From: Pseudoalteromonas sp. DL-6
GTDB lineage: Bacteria > Pseudomonadota > Gammaproteobacteria > Enterobacterales > Alteromonadaceae
Direction: 5' to 3'
DNA length: 64,000 nucleotides
NCBI RefSeq assembly: GCF_004328665.1
Contig: NZ_CP019770.1
Coordinates: forward strand, 806,001-870,000
A program made the translations under genes and the position numbers. This document shows, piece by piece, positions 48,014 through 57,843 of the stretch. Each line of letters starts with the position of its first letter. Position 1 is the first letter of the stretch. Below the pieces are notes generated by a model. It did no database searches. It was not told the origin of the DNA and worked only from the letters and a program-made list of their open reading frames with translations.

Positions 48014-51000
48014 TTAGATCTCTTTAAGTGGTTTTTCAGCTGCTTGTTTATCCAGCTTTTGCTGTAAAAACTCTGGTGATTGCGTATTACGTGCTAAGGC
48101 ATAATAAGCAGCAGGTACAACAAACAGAGTCAGTATGGTGGCAACTGTTACACCGGTAAATACCACCACACCAATAACCATTCTGCTTTCTGAGCCAGGG
48201 CCTGAGGCCAACACCAAAGGCACAGCGCTCATAACTGTGGTCAGTGAGGTCATAATAATAGGACGTAAACGCTGGGTAGCGGCCTGCAAAATAGCTTCAC
48301 TAAATTCCAACCCTTTATCACGTAACTGATTGGTAAATTCGACAATCAGTATACCGTTTTTAGCGCTTAACCCAATGAGCATCACAATCCCTATTTGACT
48401 GTATATGTTAAGTGTTAAGCCCATACTCCATAGCCCAAACATGGCGCCCATTAACCCAAGCGGAACGGTAAGCATAATAACAAACGGGTGCATAAAACTT
48501 TCAAACTGAGCAGCGAGCACTAAAAAGGTCACGGTCAATGCCAACACAAACACATAGGTCATGGCTGAGGCACCTTCATAAAACAACTGCGACTCACCTT
48601 TGTAGTCAATGGCACCATCAATGTCGTTTTCCTCTGCGGCAACATTGTTTAAAAAGTTTAGTGCTTGTTCTAGTGTGTAACCATCAGCTAGGTTGGCACT
48701 TAAGGTAATTGCACGCATACGGTTATAGCGGTTTAAACGCGAGGCGGTAGCTTCTTCTTTTAAGCTTATTAGGCTATCGAGTGGCACGAGTTCATTGCTA
48801 CGAGATTTAAGGTAAATATTTGAAATATCAGTTGGGTTTGCAAAGTCTTCTTTGGTTCCCTTTAAGATTACATCGTATTCTTCACCGCGGTCAATAAAGG
48901 TGGTTACTCGGCGTTGACCAAGCATGGTTTCAAGTGTACGCCCCACATCTGAGACTGATACGCCTAAGTCTGCAGCTTTATTTTTATCAATACTCACCAA
49001 GAATTGTGGAAAGGTTTCTTTATAATCATGGTCAATTCGCACTAATCCAGGGTTTTTTTCAGCACGTTTAATAATTCTATCGCGCCAATCAGCTAGCTGA
49101 GCATAATCATTACCTTGTAAAACAAACTCTATTGGTCGTGATGAACCACCACCGCCAATACCACGGCGCATAATTGCAAAAGCACGTACATCGGTGACCT
49201 CTCGCATTTTACCGCTTATTTCATCCATGACTTCCCAAGTTGAGCGTTTGCGTTTATCCCAATCCGCCATACCAACAATGGCTACACCACCACTGCCACC
49301 CCAGCCAGGAACTCGCACTAAAACTCTACTTAGTTCGCCAGATTCAGAGTAAGGCATTAAGCGCTCTTCAATTTTTGCCATATTGGCGGCATTATTCTCA
49401 TAACTAGCGCCTTCAGGGCCATTCATAAGCACAAAGAAAGTGCCACGGTCTTCTTTAGGGGTAAGTTCAGACGGTATTTGTAAAAATAATGAATAACTAA
49501 CAAACCCAGCCAAAACTAAGCTCAGCATTAAGCCCCATTTTCTGGTCATGTTTGACGCTAAAGCGTTACGGTATCCATTTTCTAATTTAGTAAAAAAGCG
49601 GTCCATGACTTGGCTAAATTTACTTTCTTTTTCAGAGGCCTTTAACACCTTTGAACACAATGCCGGAGAGAGTGTTAATGCAGTAATGCTGGAGAAAAAC
49701 ACGGCAGCACTCACCGCCATTGCAAACTCTGTAAATAGTGCGCCTATTCGTCCTTCCATAAACACTAATGGTACAAACACAGAGATCAGCACTAGGGTGG
49801 TGGCTATAATTGCAAAGCCCACTTCGCGGGCGCCGCGATAAGCCGCTAATAAAGGCGGTTCACCAAGTTCAATGCGGCGGTGAATATTCTCTAGCATTAC
49901 AATGGCGTCATCTACCACTAAGCCTATTGCTAATACCAGTGCTAGTAGAGTTAATAAGTTAATTGAATAACCCATTGCTAATAAAAACATAAAACTACTG
50001 ACTAGAGCCACCGGTACGGTAACCGCTGGAATAAGTGTGGCGCGAATATTACCTAAAAATATAAAGATAATAAGCACGACTAACCCCATAGAAATTGCTA
50101 AAGTTTTATAAACCTCATTAATTGACTCTTTAATAAATACCGAAGAGTCGTAACTGTCTTCTATGGTGGTGCCTTCTGGTAGGTTACGCTTAATCTTTTC
50201 CAGTTCACTGCGGGCATTATCAACTACTGTAAGAGTATTTGCTTTGGCTTGTTTAACAATACCCATACCTATCATATTACGGCCATTTCCGCGGAATAAA
50301 CTTTCATCATCGGCGGCTTCTAATTTTACGTCAGCCACTTCGCCAAGACGTACTAAATAGCCATCTTCACCTCGTTTAATAACCAGGTTTTGAAAATCGC
50401 GTTGATTTTTGTAACTGCGTGCGGTGCGCACAGTAAAATCACGGTCTACCGATTCAATTTCACCCGCCGGAAGCTCTACATTTTCACTACGCAGTGTTTG
50501 CTCTATATCACTAGAGGTAATACCACGGGCTGCCATTGCTTGGCGGTTGAGCCATACTTTCATGGCATACTTTCGCTCACCCCCAATACGCACATTTGAT
50601 ACACCATCAACAACAGCTAAACGGTCAACAATAAAACGTTGTGCATAATCAGAAAGTTGTAACGAGTCCATGGTTTCACTATTAAGTACAAACCATGCAA
50701 TAGGGCTTTCATCACTGTTTGACTTTGATACCTCAGGAGGGCGCACTTGCTCTGGTAGACTATCAAGTGCTCGCGCAACACGCTCACGCACATCGTTAGA
50801 GGCATCGTCTATGTCACGGCTAATATTAAACTCAATGGTAATGTTTGAGCGGCCATTACGACTCGATGAATTAATGCTTTTAATACCCTCAATACCCGAA
50901 ATTCGGTTTTCGATAACTTGGGTTATTTTGGTTTCAATAATCTCTGCAGATGCACCGGTATATTCAGTACTAATATTTACAATTGGCGTTTCAATATCAG

Positions 51001-51112
51001 GGTACTCGCGCAGTGGCAGCATACTAAAAGCAACTAAGCCAAAAGTGAGTAGGAGTAAGTTAATAACAATCGCAAAAACGGGGCGTTTAACGCTAGTATC
51101 GGTAATTTTCAC
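48014..51112 (-). CDS. RND multidrug efflux transporter permease (HAE-1 family)
   Basis: 1032 aa, twelve membrane segments with two large periplasmic loops, the AcrB/MexB architecture. The proton-relay aspartates are in the fourth segment (VVDDAIVMLENI near 400), and the second half repeats the first (LVLAAQFESFMHPFVIM near 855). The C-terminus is shorter than in AcrB. It works with the adaptor directly upstream (3-base gap, same strand) and an outer-membrane channel that is not in the window, so TolC is probably shared. Substrate range cannot be told. Confidence 0.94.
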   Translation of the reverse strand: MKITDTSVKRPVFAIVINLLLLTFGLVAFSMLPLREYPDIETPIVNISTEYTGASAEIIETKITQVIENRISGIEGIKSINSSSRNGRSNITIEFNISRDIDDASNDVRERVARALDSLPEQVRPPEVSKSNSDESPIAWFVLNSETMDSLQLSDYAQRFIVDRLAVVDGVSNVRIGGERKYAMKVWLNRQAMAARGITSSDIEQTLRSENVELPAGEIESVDRDFTVRTARSYKNQRDFQNLVIKRGEDGYLVRLGEVADVKLEAADDESLFRGNGRNMIGMGIVKQAKANTLTVVDNARSELEKIKRNLPEGTTIEDSYDSSVFIKESINEVYKTLAISMGLVVLIIFIFLGNIRATLIPAVTVPVALVSSFMFLLAMGYSINLLTLLALVLAIGLVVDDAIVMLENIHRRIELGEPPLLAAYRGAREVGFAIIATTLVLISVFVPLVFMEGRIGALFTEFAMAVSAAVFFSSITALTLSPALCSKVLKASEKESKFSQVMDRFFTKLENGYRNALASNMTRKWGLMLSLVLAGFVSYSLFLQIPSELTPKEDRGTFFVLMNGPEGASYENNAANMAKIEERLMPYSESGELSRVLVRVPGWGGSGGVAIVGMADWDKRKRSTWEVMDEISGKMREVTDVRAFAIMRRGIGGGGSSRPIEFVLQGNDYAQLADWRDRIIKRAEKNPGLVRIDHDYKETFPQFLVSIDKNKAADLGVSVSDVGRTLETMLGQRRVTTFIDRGEEYDVILKGTKEDFANPTDISNIYLKSRSNELVPLDSLISLKEEATASRLNRYNRMRAITLSANLADGYTLEQALNFLNNVAAEENDIDGAIDYKGESQLFYEGASAMTYVFVLALTVTFLVLAAQFESFMHPFVIMLTVPLGLMGAMFGLWSMGLTLNIYSQIGIVMLIGLSAKNGILIVEFTNQLRDKGLEFSEAILQAATQRLRPIIMTSLTTVMSAVPLVLASGPGSESRMVIGVVVFTGVTVATILTLFVVPAAYYALARNTQSPEFLQQKLDKQAAEKPLKEI

Positions 51113-51115
51113 GTG

Positions 51116-52177
51116 TTACCCCTTAACGCTTACTTTGCTACCAGAGCGAATTTTAATAATTCCCTCGGTAACAATCTGCTCGCCATTAGTTAGCCCTTTG
51201 TCTATTGCAACCCAGCCATTGTTTCTACTTGCAACATGCACTTCTATTCGTTTTGCGATGCCATCTTCAATTTGAAAAACATAGTGTTTATCTTGAAGTG
51301 GAATAATTGCTTTTTCAGGAACCATAAGCGCTTGATTGCTGCTTAGCTCTAGTGCGGTATTAAGTAGCATTCCTGGACGCAGTAAACCCGACTTATTGGC
51401 AAAACTTGCCGTTACTTCTATGCTGCGAGTGATTGAATCGATACGTGAGCTTATATGGGTTACTTTACCGGTGAATGTTTGATCAGGGTAAGCATCGTTT
51501 TGAGTGCGAACCGTCATTCCGTTTTTCAGTTGAGCTAAATACTTTTCAGGCACTTTAAAATCAACTTTTATGATACTGATATCATCTAAGGTTGTAATTA
51601 CCGTGCTGTTATTAACATAGGCACCCACTGAGATTTCACGTTTGCCCAATAGCCCTGAGAAAGGGGCGGTAATAGCCATTTCATTAAGTTTGGTTTTGGC
51701 ACTTTCTAGTTGTGCTTCGCTGGCATCAACGCGGGCTAGTTGTTCTTCAAGTAATGACTTTGCTGTCGCTTGTGAGCGAGAAAGTTCAGTAAGTTTGGTT
51801 AGTTGGCGTTTTTCTTCTTGTAAATTAATGCTAAGTTCTTTTACTGCAAATTGTTCTTGTTGGTTTTGCAGTTGCACTAATTTTTGCCCTTTGCTGACCA
51901 AGTCGCCATCTTCGAAGTAAATGTTGGTAACATAATCGTTTTGTGCGCTTTTAATATAGATAGCCTGATTAGCTCTGGCACTGCCGATGGCTTCAATCAT
52001 AATAGCATTTTCTTGCGACTCTACAGTGTGTGCAGATACTTGCGTTGCCATTGCTGAGTAATCAGCTTGCTCGCCTTGTGATGCGGGCAAGTATAAATAA
52101 ACACTAAAAATTAATAGTAACGAAATAATAAATGGAAATAGGGCTTTACCTGATTGTCTTGAGTGCATTGTTTTCAT
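51116..52177 (-). CDS. RND efflux periplasmic adaptor subunit (membrane fusion protein)
   Basis: 353 aa. A membrane anchor (about 12-30) precedes a biotinyl-lipoyl half (IYFEDGDLVSKGQKLVQLQNQQEQ near 90), an alpha-helical hairpin (about 115-160), the second lipoyl half ITAPFSGLLGKREISVGAYV near 168, and a beta-barrel domain. It links the inner-membrane permease to the outer-membrane factor. It reads as the first gene of a two-gene operon with the permease 3 bases downstream. No local regulator is beside it. Confidence 0.92.
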   Translation of the reverse strand: MKTMHSRQSGKALFPFIISLLLIFSVYLYLPASQGEQADYSAMATQVSAHTVESQENAIMIEAIGSARANQAIYIKSAQNDYVTNIYFEDGDLVSKGQKLVQLQNQQEQFAVKELSINLQEEKRQLTKLTELSRSQATAKSLLEEQLARVDASEAQLESAKTKLNEMAITAPFSGLLGKREISVGAYVNNSTVITTLDDISIIKVDFKVPEKYLAQLKNGMTVRTQNDAYPDQTFTGKVTHISSRIDSITRSIEVTASFANKSGLLRPGMLLNTALELSSNQALMVPEKAIIPLQDKHYVFQIEDGIAKRIEVHVASRNNGWVAIDKGLTNGEQIVTEGIIKIRSGSKVSVKG

Positions 52178-52318
52178 ACCTGAAAATTAATTATAAGTAT
52201 TGTACGAAATCAGGACAAAAAAAGGCGGTTATGTGTCTCATTAATTTGTGCGTTAGGCGTAAAAATAAATAATACTTATTAATTGTGTAGTGAGATAAAT
52301 GATTATAGGAGTTAATTG

Positions 52319-52423
52319 GTGAACTTCAAAACATCATGCAAACGTTGTTTAACACTGAGAAAGTTAGTCTTGTGGGCTATTATTATGTTTATATTTTATA
52401 TGGCGTTTTTTCAGTATGGCTAA
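52319..52423 (+). CDS. 34-aa small membrane protein, too short for routine calling
   Basis: GTG at 52319 is preceded by AGGAG at 52307-52311 with ideal 7-base spacing; the frame ends at TAA 52421-52423. It encodes 34 residues: a basic N-terminus with a CKRC pair (SCKRCLTLRKL) then one membrane segment (VLWAIIMFIFYMAFFQYG). The stop overlaps the DUF2982 start by 8 bases, so it may be coupled to that gene. I know of no named family. Confidence 0.6.
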   Translation: MNFKTSCKRCLTLRKLVLWAIIMFIFYMAFFQYG

Positions 52424-53120
52424 TATAAAAAAACAAACACTCAAATACCGAGCGCAAGGCGCTAAAAATGGGATTGAAATACTGGTAGTAGGAAGTATTG
52501 GCTTAATATTTATCATGCTATTTAATTTATTGCGCCCAGGTGAAATCAGTATTATTGAAATTTTTTTAGTAAGTTTATGTATTGCAGCAATTTTAATAGG
52601 TTTTTTTAAAACACAAGAACCTTTTTATAGTATTATTTTAACTGAGCAGCAATTAACATATCAGCATAAGTACGGGCAGTGGACTTTAAACCAAGAAAAC
52701 ATGCACCATTGTGGTATTCCTAAAGTTGATAATGGTATTGATCACCTTGAGCTTAACGCGATTGGTATTAAACTTAACGATGTAGATACATTTTTAGCTG
52801 CTTTAGCTCCAAGAATGGCGGGTAAACTACTAATAGAGCAGCGGCACTTTTTTATGCAAGTTGTTCAAAAAAATTGCAAGAATGGGCATTGCCCATCAGA
52901 ATGGTTAGTTGAAGATAATAAATATAGGTCAAAAAAAGGAATTGACTATAATGGACTTATAGCAATGTTTGCTAATAGGGCTAAGCATCTTCAGCTTTTA
53001 ACAGGGTATGACTTACTATTACCTGCAAGTGTAATAGAAAGTGATATTTGGGAATTTAGCGCAAATTTAAATAAATGGAAGCGTGATCCTTCTCAGTTTA
53101 TAAAGTCGCAGTGTGAATAA
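52416..53120 (+). CDS. DUF2982 family membrane protein
   Basis: 234 aa. Two membrane helices (about 20-40 and 46-63) are followed by a cytoplasmic or periplasmic domain with LTEQQLTYQHKYGQWTLNQENM near 75. Architecture and length suit DUF2982 proteins of Shewanella, Vibrio and Alteromonadales, whose function is unknown; the family name is from recall. The start overlaps the 34-aa gene. Confidence 0.7.
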   Translation: MANIKKQTLKYRAQGAKNGIEILVVGSIGLIFIMLFNLLRPGEISIIEIFLVSLCIAAILIGFFKTQEPFYSIILTEQQLTYQHKYGQWTLNQENMHHCGIPKVDNGIDHLELNAIGIKLNDVDTFLAALAPRMAGKLLIEQRHFFMQVVQKNCKNGHCPSEWLVEDNKYRSKKGIDYNGLIAMFANRAKHLQLLTGYDLLLPASVIESDIWEFSANLNKWKRDPSQFIKSQCE

Positions 53121-53155
53121 TAATATAACGACTCTCTGCGGAATTAGGAATAACT

Positions 53156-53488
53156 ATGAGCCAAGACAGATCTTTCATTAAAAGTGGTCGAAATACCATT
53201 ATACATAAAGATAGAAAGCTAGATTTAGTGATTGTTAATGGTGACAATCACCCTCGAATCAAAGTAACAGGAAATGGTCTTGAACCATTTAAAGAAGAGC
53301 TGCCAAAAAACCGCCGAGATGCAAAAGAGCGTTACCTAGATATAGTTTATATTTCTAGTGCTGATGTATTTAGTGAAGAAAAGCAGTTGTTGTTTATCCA
53401 ATCCTTAGATGGCCGCGAGTACAAAGTAGATTACAGTAAAGTTGGCACTAAGCTATTTGTCCGTATTCATCAAGATAGCTATTTATAA
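53156..53488 (+). CDS. Hypothetical protein, 110 aa
   Basis: 110 aa, soluble, no signal peptide. Charged and beta-rich, with RKLDLVIVNGDNHPRIKVTG near 20 and ELPKNRRDAKERYLDIVYISSADVF near 48. I do not recognise a family. The ribosome site GAATTAGGAAT lies about 53138-53149. It lies between DUF2982 and the lipoprotein, on the same strand. Confidence 0.7.
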   Translation: MSQDRSFIKSGRNTIIHKDRKLDLVIVNGDNHPRIKVTGNGLEPFKEELPKNRRDAKERYLDIVYISSADVFSEEKQLLFIQSLDGREYKVDYSKVGTKLFVRIHQDSYL

Positions 53489-53555
53489 CACTACACTGGC
53501 ACTTTTATTGCTAGATTGTCTTATTGGATAATTTTAGGATACAAAGGTGCTAAGT

Positions 53556-55199
53556 ATGAGAGCCATTTCGTTAATACCCCTTATGTCATGTTTGCTTTTA
53601 GCGGCATGTGGAGGAGGTGGTAGTGATAACAGCGATATTAAAACGTCAGTATTTGCAGGTAACGACCTTCAAGTTGTAGAAAAATCAGACTTTACTATTT
53701 CTGCGAAAGGCTCACCCGCAGACGGTACATTTACTTGGCAACGTGTGAGCGGCCCCATTATAGATGTTTTTCCGCTTGAAGGGGCTGAACAAACCATTAC
53801 TGCGCCAGATGTAAAGTCTGATAGTGAATTGGTTCTAAGAGTGAGCTATCAAACGTCAGATGGTAGTTTAGTGAATGACGACTTGAGTGTTTTTATTGCC
53901 TCTAATAATCAGCTTCCCCTTGCGGTTGTTACTCAAGTTGCCCCTGAAAATTTACCCTCAGTTTATAATGACACCGTGACTCTCAGTGCTTTAACATCAA
54001 CGGATCCTGATGAAAATGGCGAAATTAACAGTTACTTGTGGCAATTATTGTCTGGGCCTGATTTAACAATAGACAGTTACACCAATTCAACCCTAAGTTT
54101 CAACCATCCATTATTAGAAAATAACACCAACTTAAAATGGCAACTCACCGTAACTGATGATGAAGGCGGAGTATCTGCATCACAATTCGATATGACTCTT
54201 AATAAAACAGCACAGGTCATTATTGCCAATGCGGGGGCTGATCAAACTGTAGAAGAGTTTGATAAAGTGATTTTAGATGCCACTGCTAGTGAGGCGGCAA
54301 CTCAGTCTTATCAGTGTAGGTGGCAACAACTTACCGGAAATAGTGAAACTTTAACCGACTCACAGTCATGTAAAGCCAACTTTTTTGCTTCTGACATTGA
54401 TTTAAACGCAACCCTTAGTTTTGAAGTGCAAGTTATGGACTTAAAAGGACGGACTGACACAGATACAGTATTTGTTGATATAACTCCCAAAGCGCTTGGA
54501 TTAATAAACGACACTGGGGTTGGAGAGTGTTATAACAATACTCAACGTATTAATTGTAATAATGATGAGTTTCCAGCTCAAGATGCTGATCTTGGCAGAG
54601 ATAGTTTTGCAAATCGGTTAGGTAAAGTGGGTAAAGGTAATCTAGCTTTTGATTACACCAAACTTAATGAGTTCGCTGATGAGTTGTTAGATGACGCACA
54701 AAACTTTAGCTGCATTCGCGATAATACAACCGGTCTTGTTTGGGAAGTAAAAAGTTCCTATTCCGGTGTGTTACCAAATACTTCGCTGCGTGATGGACAA
54801 AACCGTTATATTTGGCAAGGGACTGTCAATAGTGGCGATGTAACGGGTAGTGCTAACACCACGTGCCCAAGTAATAGAAATTGTGGATTGCAAACCTATA
54901 TAGATGAGGTTAACGCCCTTGATTTTTGTGGTGGTAGTAACTGGCGTTTACCCACTTATACTGAACTTTTAGGTTTAATTGATTACGGTAAACAAGGGCA
55001 AAATATATTAATAGATACTGCTTTTTTCCCTAATACACCACCCAGCAATATTTTAGGACATTTACGTTACTGGACTTCACAAACCGCGGTTGATGGCAGC
55101 AGTTTATCTCAGGCTTATACTATCGATATGGTGGATGGTAACGACTTAGCTTACCCCAAAGATAATGTCGCTTATGTGCGCTTAGTTAGAAACCGTTAG
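53556..55199 (+). CDS. Lipoprotein with PKD-like repeats and C-terminal DUF1566 (Lcl) domain
   Basis: 547 aa from ATG 53556, with AAGGTG spaced six bases before it; a GTG at 53547 lies inside that site. Signal peptide with lipobox LLAAC, so residue about C18 is lipidated. Three PKD/REJ-like domains follow (ISAKGSPADGTFTWQRVSGP near 48, TSTDPDENGEINSYLWQLLSGP near 150, ATASEAATQSYQCRWQQLTG near 245). DUF1566 fills about 375-547 (TGLVWEVK, NWRLPTYTELLGLIDYG, RYWTSQTA, YVRLVRN). Likely surface-exposed; its binding target is unknown. Followed 9 bases later by another DUF1566 gene. Confidence 0.85.
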   Translation: MRAISLIPLMSCLLLAACGGGGSDNSDIKTSVFAGNDLQVVEKSDFTISAKGSPADGTFTWQRVSGPIIDVFPLEGAEQTITAPDVKSDSELVLRVSYQTSDGSLVNDDLSVFIASNNQLPLAVVTQVAPENLPSVYNDTVTLSALTSTDPDENGEINSYLWQLLSGPDLTIDSYTNSTLSFNHPLLENNTNLKWQLTVTDDEGGVSASQFDMTLNKTAQVIIANAGADQTVEEFDKVILDATASEAATQSYQCRWQQLTGNSETLTDSQSCKANFFASDIDLNATLSFEVQVMDLKGRTDTDTVFVDITPKALGLINDTGVGECYNNTQRINCNNDEFPAQDADLGRDSFANRLGKVGKGNLAFDYTKLNEFADELLDDAQNFSCIRDNTTGLVWEVKSSYSGVLPNTSLRDGQNRYIWQGTVNSGDVTGSANTTCPSNRNCGLQTYIDEVNALDFCGGSNWRLPTYTELLGLIDYGKQGQNILIDTAFFPNTPPSNILGHLRYWTSQTAVDGSSLSQAYTIDMVDGNDLAYPKDNVAYVRLVRNR

Positions 55200-55208
55200 G
55201 GGGTTATT

Positions 55209-55724
55209 ATGAAATTAATTAAAGTTTTTATGTTGTTCGCTTTGGGATTGAGCTCACCACTTGCAGCGCAGCAGTGTTATCAGGAAGTTGCAACTAGCGA
55301 TGACACCGATAGATTTGTGATTAATATTGATGGCACTGTATCAGACACTAAAACGGGGTTAATGTGGCAGCGTTGTAATTATGGTCAAGTTTATAATAGT
55401 GAAACAAATCGCTGTGACGGTGATACTCAGCCACTAAATTGGCAGGCGTCACTCAAAGGAGCATTCAACGACACTTCGGCAGGTTATAACGACTGGCAAG
55501 TACCAAGTATTAAAGAGTTGGCCAGTATTGTTGATCACCGTTGTACAGAGCCAAGCATAAATGTAGGTGTGTTTTTAGCAACGCAGTCGCAAAATTACTG
55601 GTCTAATACTTCAGGTATTAGCAATATGAATTCGGCATGGGTTTATCAATTTGCCAGTGGTTTAAATAGCTTACATGCAAAAACAAGTAACGTGTATTTA
55701 CGGCTTGTACGTTATGAAAATTAA
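55209..55724 (+). CDS. Secreted DUF1566 domain protein
   Basis: 171 aa with a signal peptide (about 1-20, cleavage after LAA). The DUF1566 core shows DTKTGLMWQRCNYG near 50, NDWQVPSIKELASIVDHRC near 95 and the ending VYLRLVRYEN. Six cysteines occur in the mature part, suggesting disulfides. It pairs with the lipoprotein just upstream (same domain); probably one operon of cell-envelope proteins. Function unknown. Confidence 0.85.
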   Translation: MKLIKVFMLFALGLSSPLAAQQCYQEVATSDDTDRFVINIDGTVSDTKTGLMWQRCNYGQVYNSETNRCDGDTQPLNWQASLKGAFNDTSAGYNDWQVPSIKELASIVDHRCTEPSINVGVFLATQSQNYWSNTSGISNMNSAWVYQFASGLNSLHAKTSNVYLRLVRYEN

Positions 55725-55878
55725 TCAAATGAGATAGCTTGTAGCCACTAGAGCTGAGGTTATTTAATCTAAGCTCTAGTTATTTACACTATTTTAATAA
55801 TAAAGCTTGGTTGTAGTTGTCACCCAGGCTATTTTTTTGCCATTATAGGCCGTGAATTAATGACCAAGGACTATAAAG

Positions 55879-56799
55879 GTGTACTTAAGCTATTTTGGTT
55901 TACAAGAAAAGCCATTTTCAATTTCGCCGAACCCTCATTACTTATTTTTAAGTGAGCGCCACAAAGAAGCCTTAGCACATCTTACCTATGGGCTAGGTGA
56001 AGACGGTGGCTTTGTGTTGTTAACTGGTGAGGTAGGGACAGGTAAAACCACCATAACACGAAGTATGTTAGAGCGGTTGCCTGAAAACACCCAAGTCGCC
56101 ATGATCCACAACCCCGCTTTATCAGAGTTAGAATTACTGGCTAGTATTTGTGACGAACTACAAATTACTTACGATGCCCAAAATGCCACATTGAAAAGTT
56201 TAACGGATGTCATTAAAAAGCACCTTGAGTTTAATAATAAAGCGGGTGGTCATACTATTTTAATTATTGATGAAGCACAGTTGCTTGCCCCCGATGTGCT
56301 TGAACAATTGCGCTTATTAACCAATATTGAAACGGATCATAAAAAATTACTACAAATAGTATTAGTAGGTCAGCCTGAGTTACAAGTACTTTTAAAGCGC
56401 AATGAATTAAGGCAGCTGGCACAGCGAATTACCGCTAGATACCACTTATTAGCTTTAACACCAGGGCAGACTATTGCCTATATTCAACACCGATTACATA
56501 TAGCGGGTTGTGATAAGAAAGTATTTTCTATGGATGCTATGCAGATGGTGCATCAACTGACAGGTGGTGTACCACGGTTAATGAACCTTGTTTGTGAACG
56601 TGCGTTAGTAGGCGCTTTTTCCAAGCAGCAAGAGCTTGTTGATAGCGACATTATTAAACAAGCAGCAAGTGAATCTTTACCTATCGACTTTATTGCAACT
56701 AATAATAATAAGCCCAGAAAAACGAGTTCGATTTGGCCTTATAGTGCTGCAGTGTTAACGCTTTTTGGTGCAGGGATTGGCCTGTCTTTTATTTTTTAG
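55879..56799 (+). CDS. ExeA/GspA-like AAA ATPase
   Basis: 306 aa starting with GTG 55879 after AAGGA at 55866-55870. The N-terminus MYLSYFGLQEKPFSISPNPHYLF is the ExeA signature. Walker A GEVGTGKTT (about 49-57) and Walker B TILIIDEAQLL near 138 are intact, and a C-terminal membrane helix is at about 285-306. It lacks the C-terminal peptidoglycan-binding domain of full ExeA. With GspB it helps place the type II secretion secretin in the outer membrane; other tasks (MSHA pilus assembly) are possible. Confidence 0.85.
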   Translation: MYLSYFGLQEKPFSISPNPHYLFLSERHKEALAHLTYGLGEDGGFVLLTGEVGTGKTTITRSMLERLPENTQVAMIHNPALSELELLASICDELQITYDAQNATLKSLTDVIKKHLEFNNKAGGHTILIIDEAQLLAPDVLEQLRLLTNIETDHKKLLQIVLVGQPELQVLLKRNELRQLAQRITARYHLLALTPGQTIAYIQHRLHIAGCDKKVFSMDAMQMVHQLTGGVPRLMNLVCERALVGAFSKQQELVDSDIIKQAASESLPIDFIATNNNKPRKTSSIWPYSAAVLTLFGAGIGLSFIF

Positions 56800-56810
56800 T
56801 TAGGTGGTTC

Positions 56811-57836
56811 ATGTCTTATTTATTAGATGCGTTAAAGCAATCAAAACACGAAACTATGAGCGCAGAGCAGTATGACTTGCAAGCGCAACAATTAAAACAA
56901 CAACGTCAATTGTTGACCTATCGCCGAATTAGCTTTTTACTCGCAGGTAGTCTAGTTGCCGTGGGTATACTGGTTAGTGGCTTTTTTGTCGGTAAATGGT
57001 TACAGCAAGAAAATGCAGCGATAAACAATAGCCATACACAGAATGAAATTTCTCAAACTACTCTCGTGCAAAAAAAGCCTGAGATGTTAAAAGAAACGCC
57101 TTCAAGTGAAGAAAAAGCCTCAGAAACGGTTAGTTCAGTAGAAGTAACGTCTCCAGAGCTAAGCCAAACGGCTGTGCCTAACAGTACGCCAACAATAGCA
57201 GGGCAGCTAATTTATGTTCAAACTCCAACCGGTGTGCAGCAAATGTTGCTTACGCCACAAGGCCAGTATTTGTCTATGAGCACTGCTCAATCGCCTCAAA
57301 TGCAAACGCAAAATTATTCGACGCAGAATAACGTATCACCTAGCTTTCAACCGAGTAATCAACCGCAAAGTGTGCAAACTCAAACAGCGAAAAGAACACT
57401 CAGTGCCGATGAGCTGAGTAAATATAAAGTGTTAGGCAAGCCGCTGAATCAAACTGTACCCGAGCAACGGCCATCATCGCCTAGTGAACTTGATGCTGTT
57501 CCCGACACGCTTAAAAATGCGTTTGCGCAAGCGGTGAATAACACAGAGAAAGCAGCTGACTACGAAGTAACCCAAGGCTCTCGTCTTTCATCACGAGTAC
57601 AACCTGTTGAGCTACTGCCTGATGGCCTGCAAAGTATGTTACCTAGTATTAAGTATCAGGCGCATATTTATTCTTCAACGGCAGATAAACGCTGGATAAA
57701 GCTCAATGGTAGAGAGTTATATGAAGGGGAGTCTATCGGTGCGTTGAAGGTGCTAGAAATAGCGCCTGATCAGAGCGTACTTGACTTTGATGGTTATGAG
57801 TTTAGCTTAAAAGCGCTGCAAGATTGGCCACAATAG
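56811..57836 (+). CDS. gspB: General secretion pathway protein B
   Basis: 341 aa. MSYLLDALKQSKHE at the start and the single membrane helix (about 41-62) are typical of GspB/ExeB. A low-complexity Gln/Ser/Thr-rich linker (about 70-260) leads to the C-terminal domain (SMLPSIKYQAHIYSSTADKRWIKLNG near 277, ending ALQDWPQ), the PulB/OutB-type fold. It partners with the ExeA-like ATPase 11 bases upstream for secretin assembly. Confidence 0.9.
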   Translation: MSYLLDALKQSKHETMSAEQYDLQAQQLKQQRQLLTYRRISFLLAGSLVAVGILVSGFFVGKWLQQENAAINNSHTQNEISQTTLVQKKPEMLKETPSSEEKASETVSSVEVTSPELSQTAVPNSTPTIAGQLIYVQTPTGVQQMLLTPQGQYLSMSTAQSPQMQTQNYSTQNNVSPSFQPSNQPQSVQTQTAKRTLSADELSKYKVLGKPLNQTVPEQRPSSPSELDAVPDTLKNAFAQAVNNTEKAADYEVTQGSRLSSRVQPVELLPDGLQSMLPSIKYQAHIYSSTADKRWIKLNGRELYEGESIGALKVLEIAPDQSVLDFDGYEFSLKALQDWPQ

Positions 57837-57843
57837 TGGCCAA

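Noticed and set aside
50670..51275. 201-codon plus-strand frame across permease and adaptor
   Set aside because: Antisense shadow over two well-conserved RND genes; no family resemblance or ribosome site.
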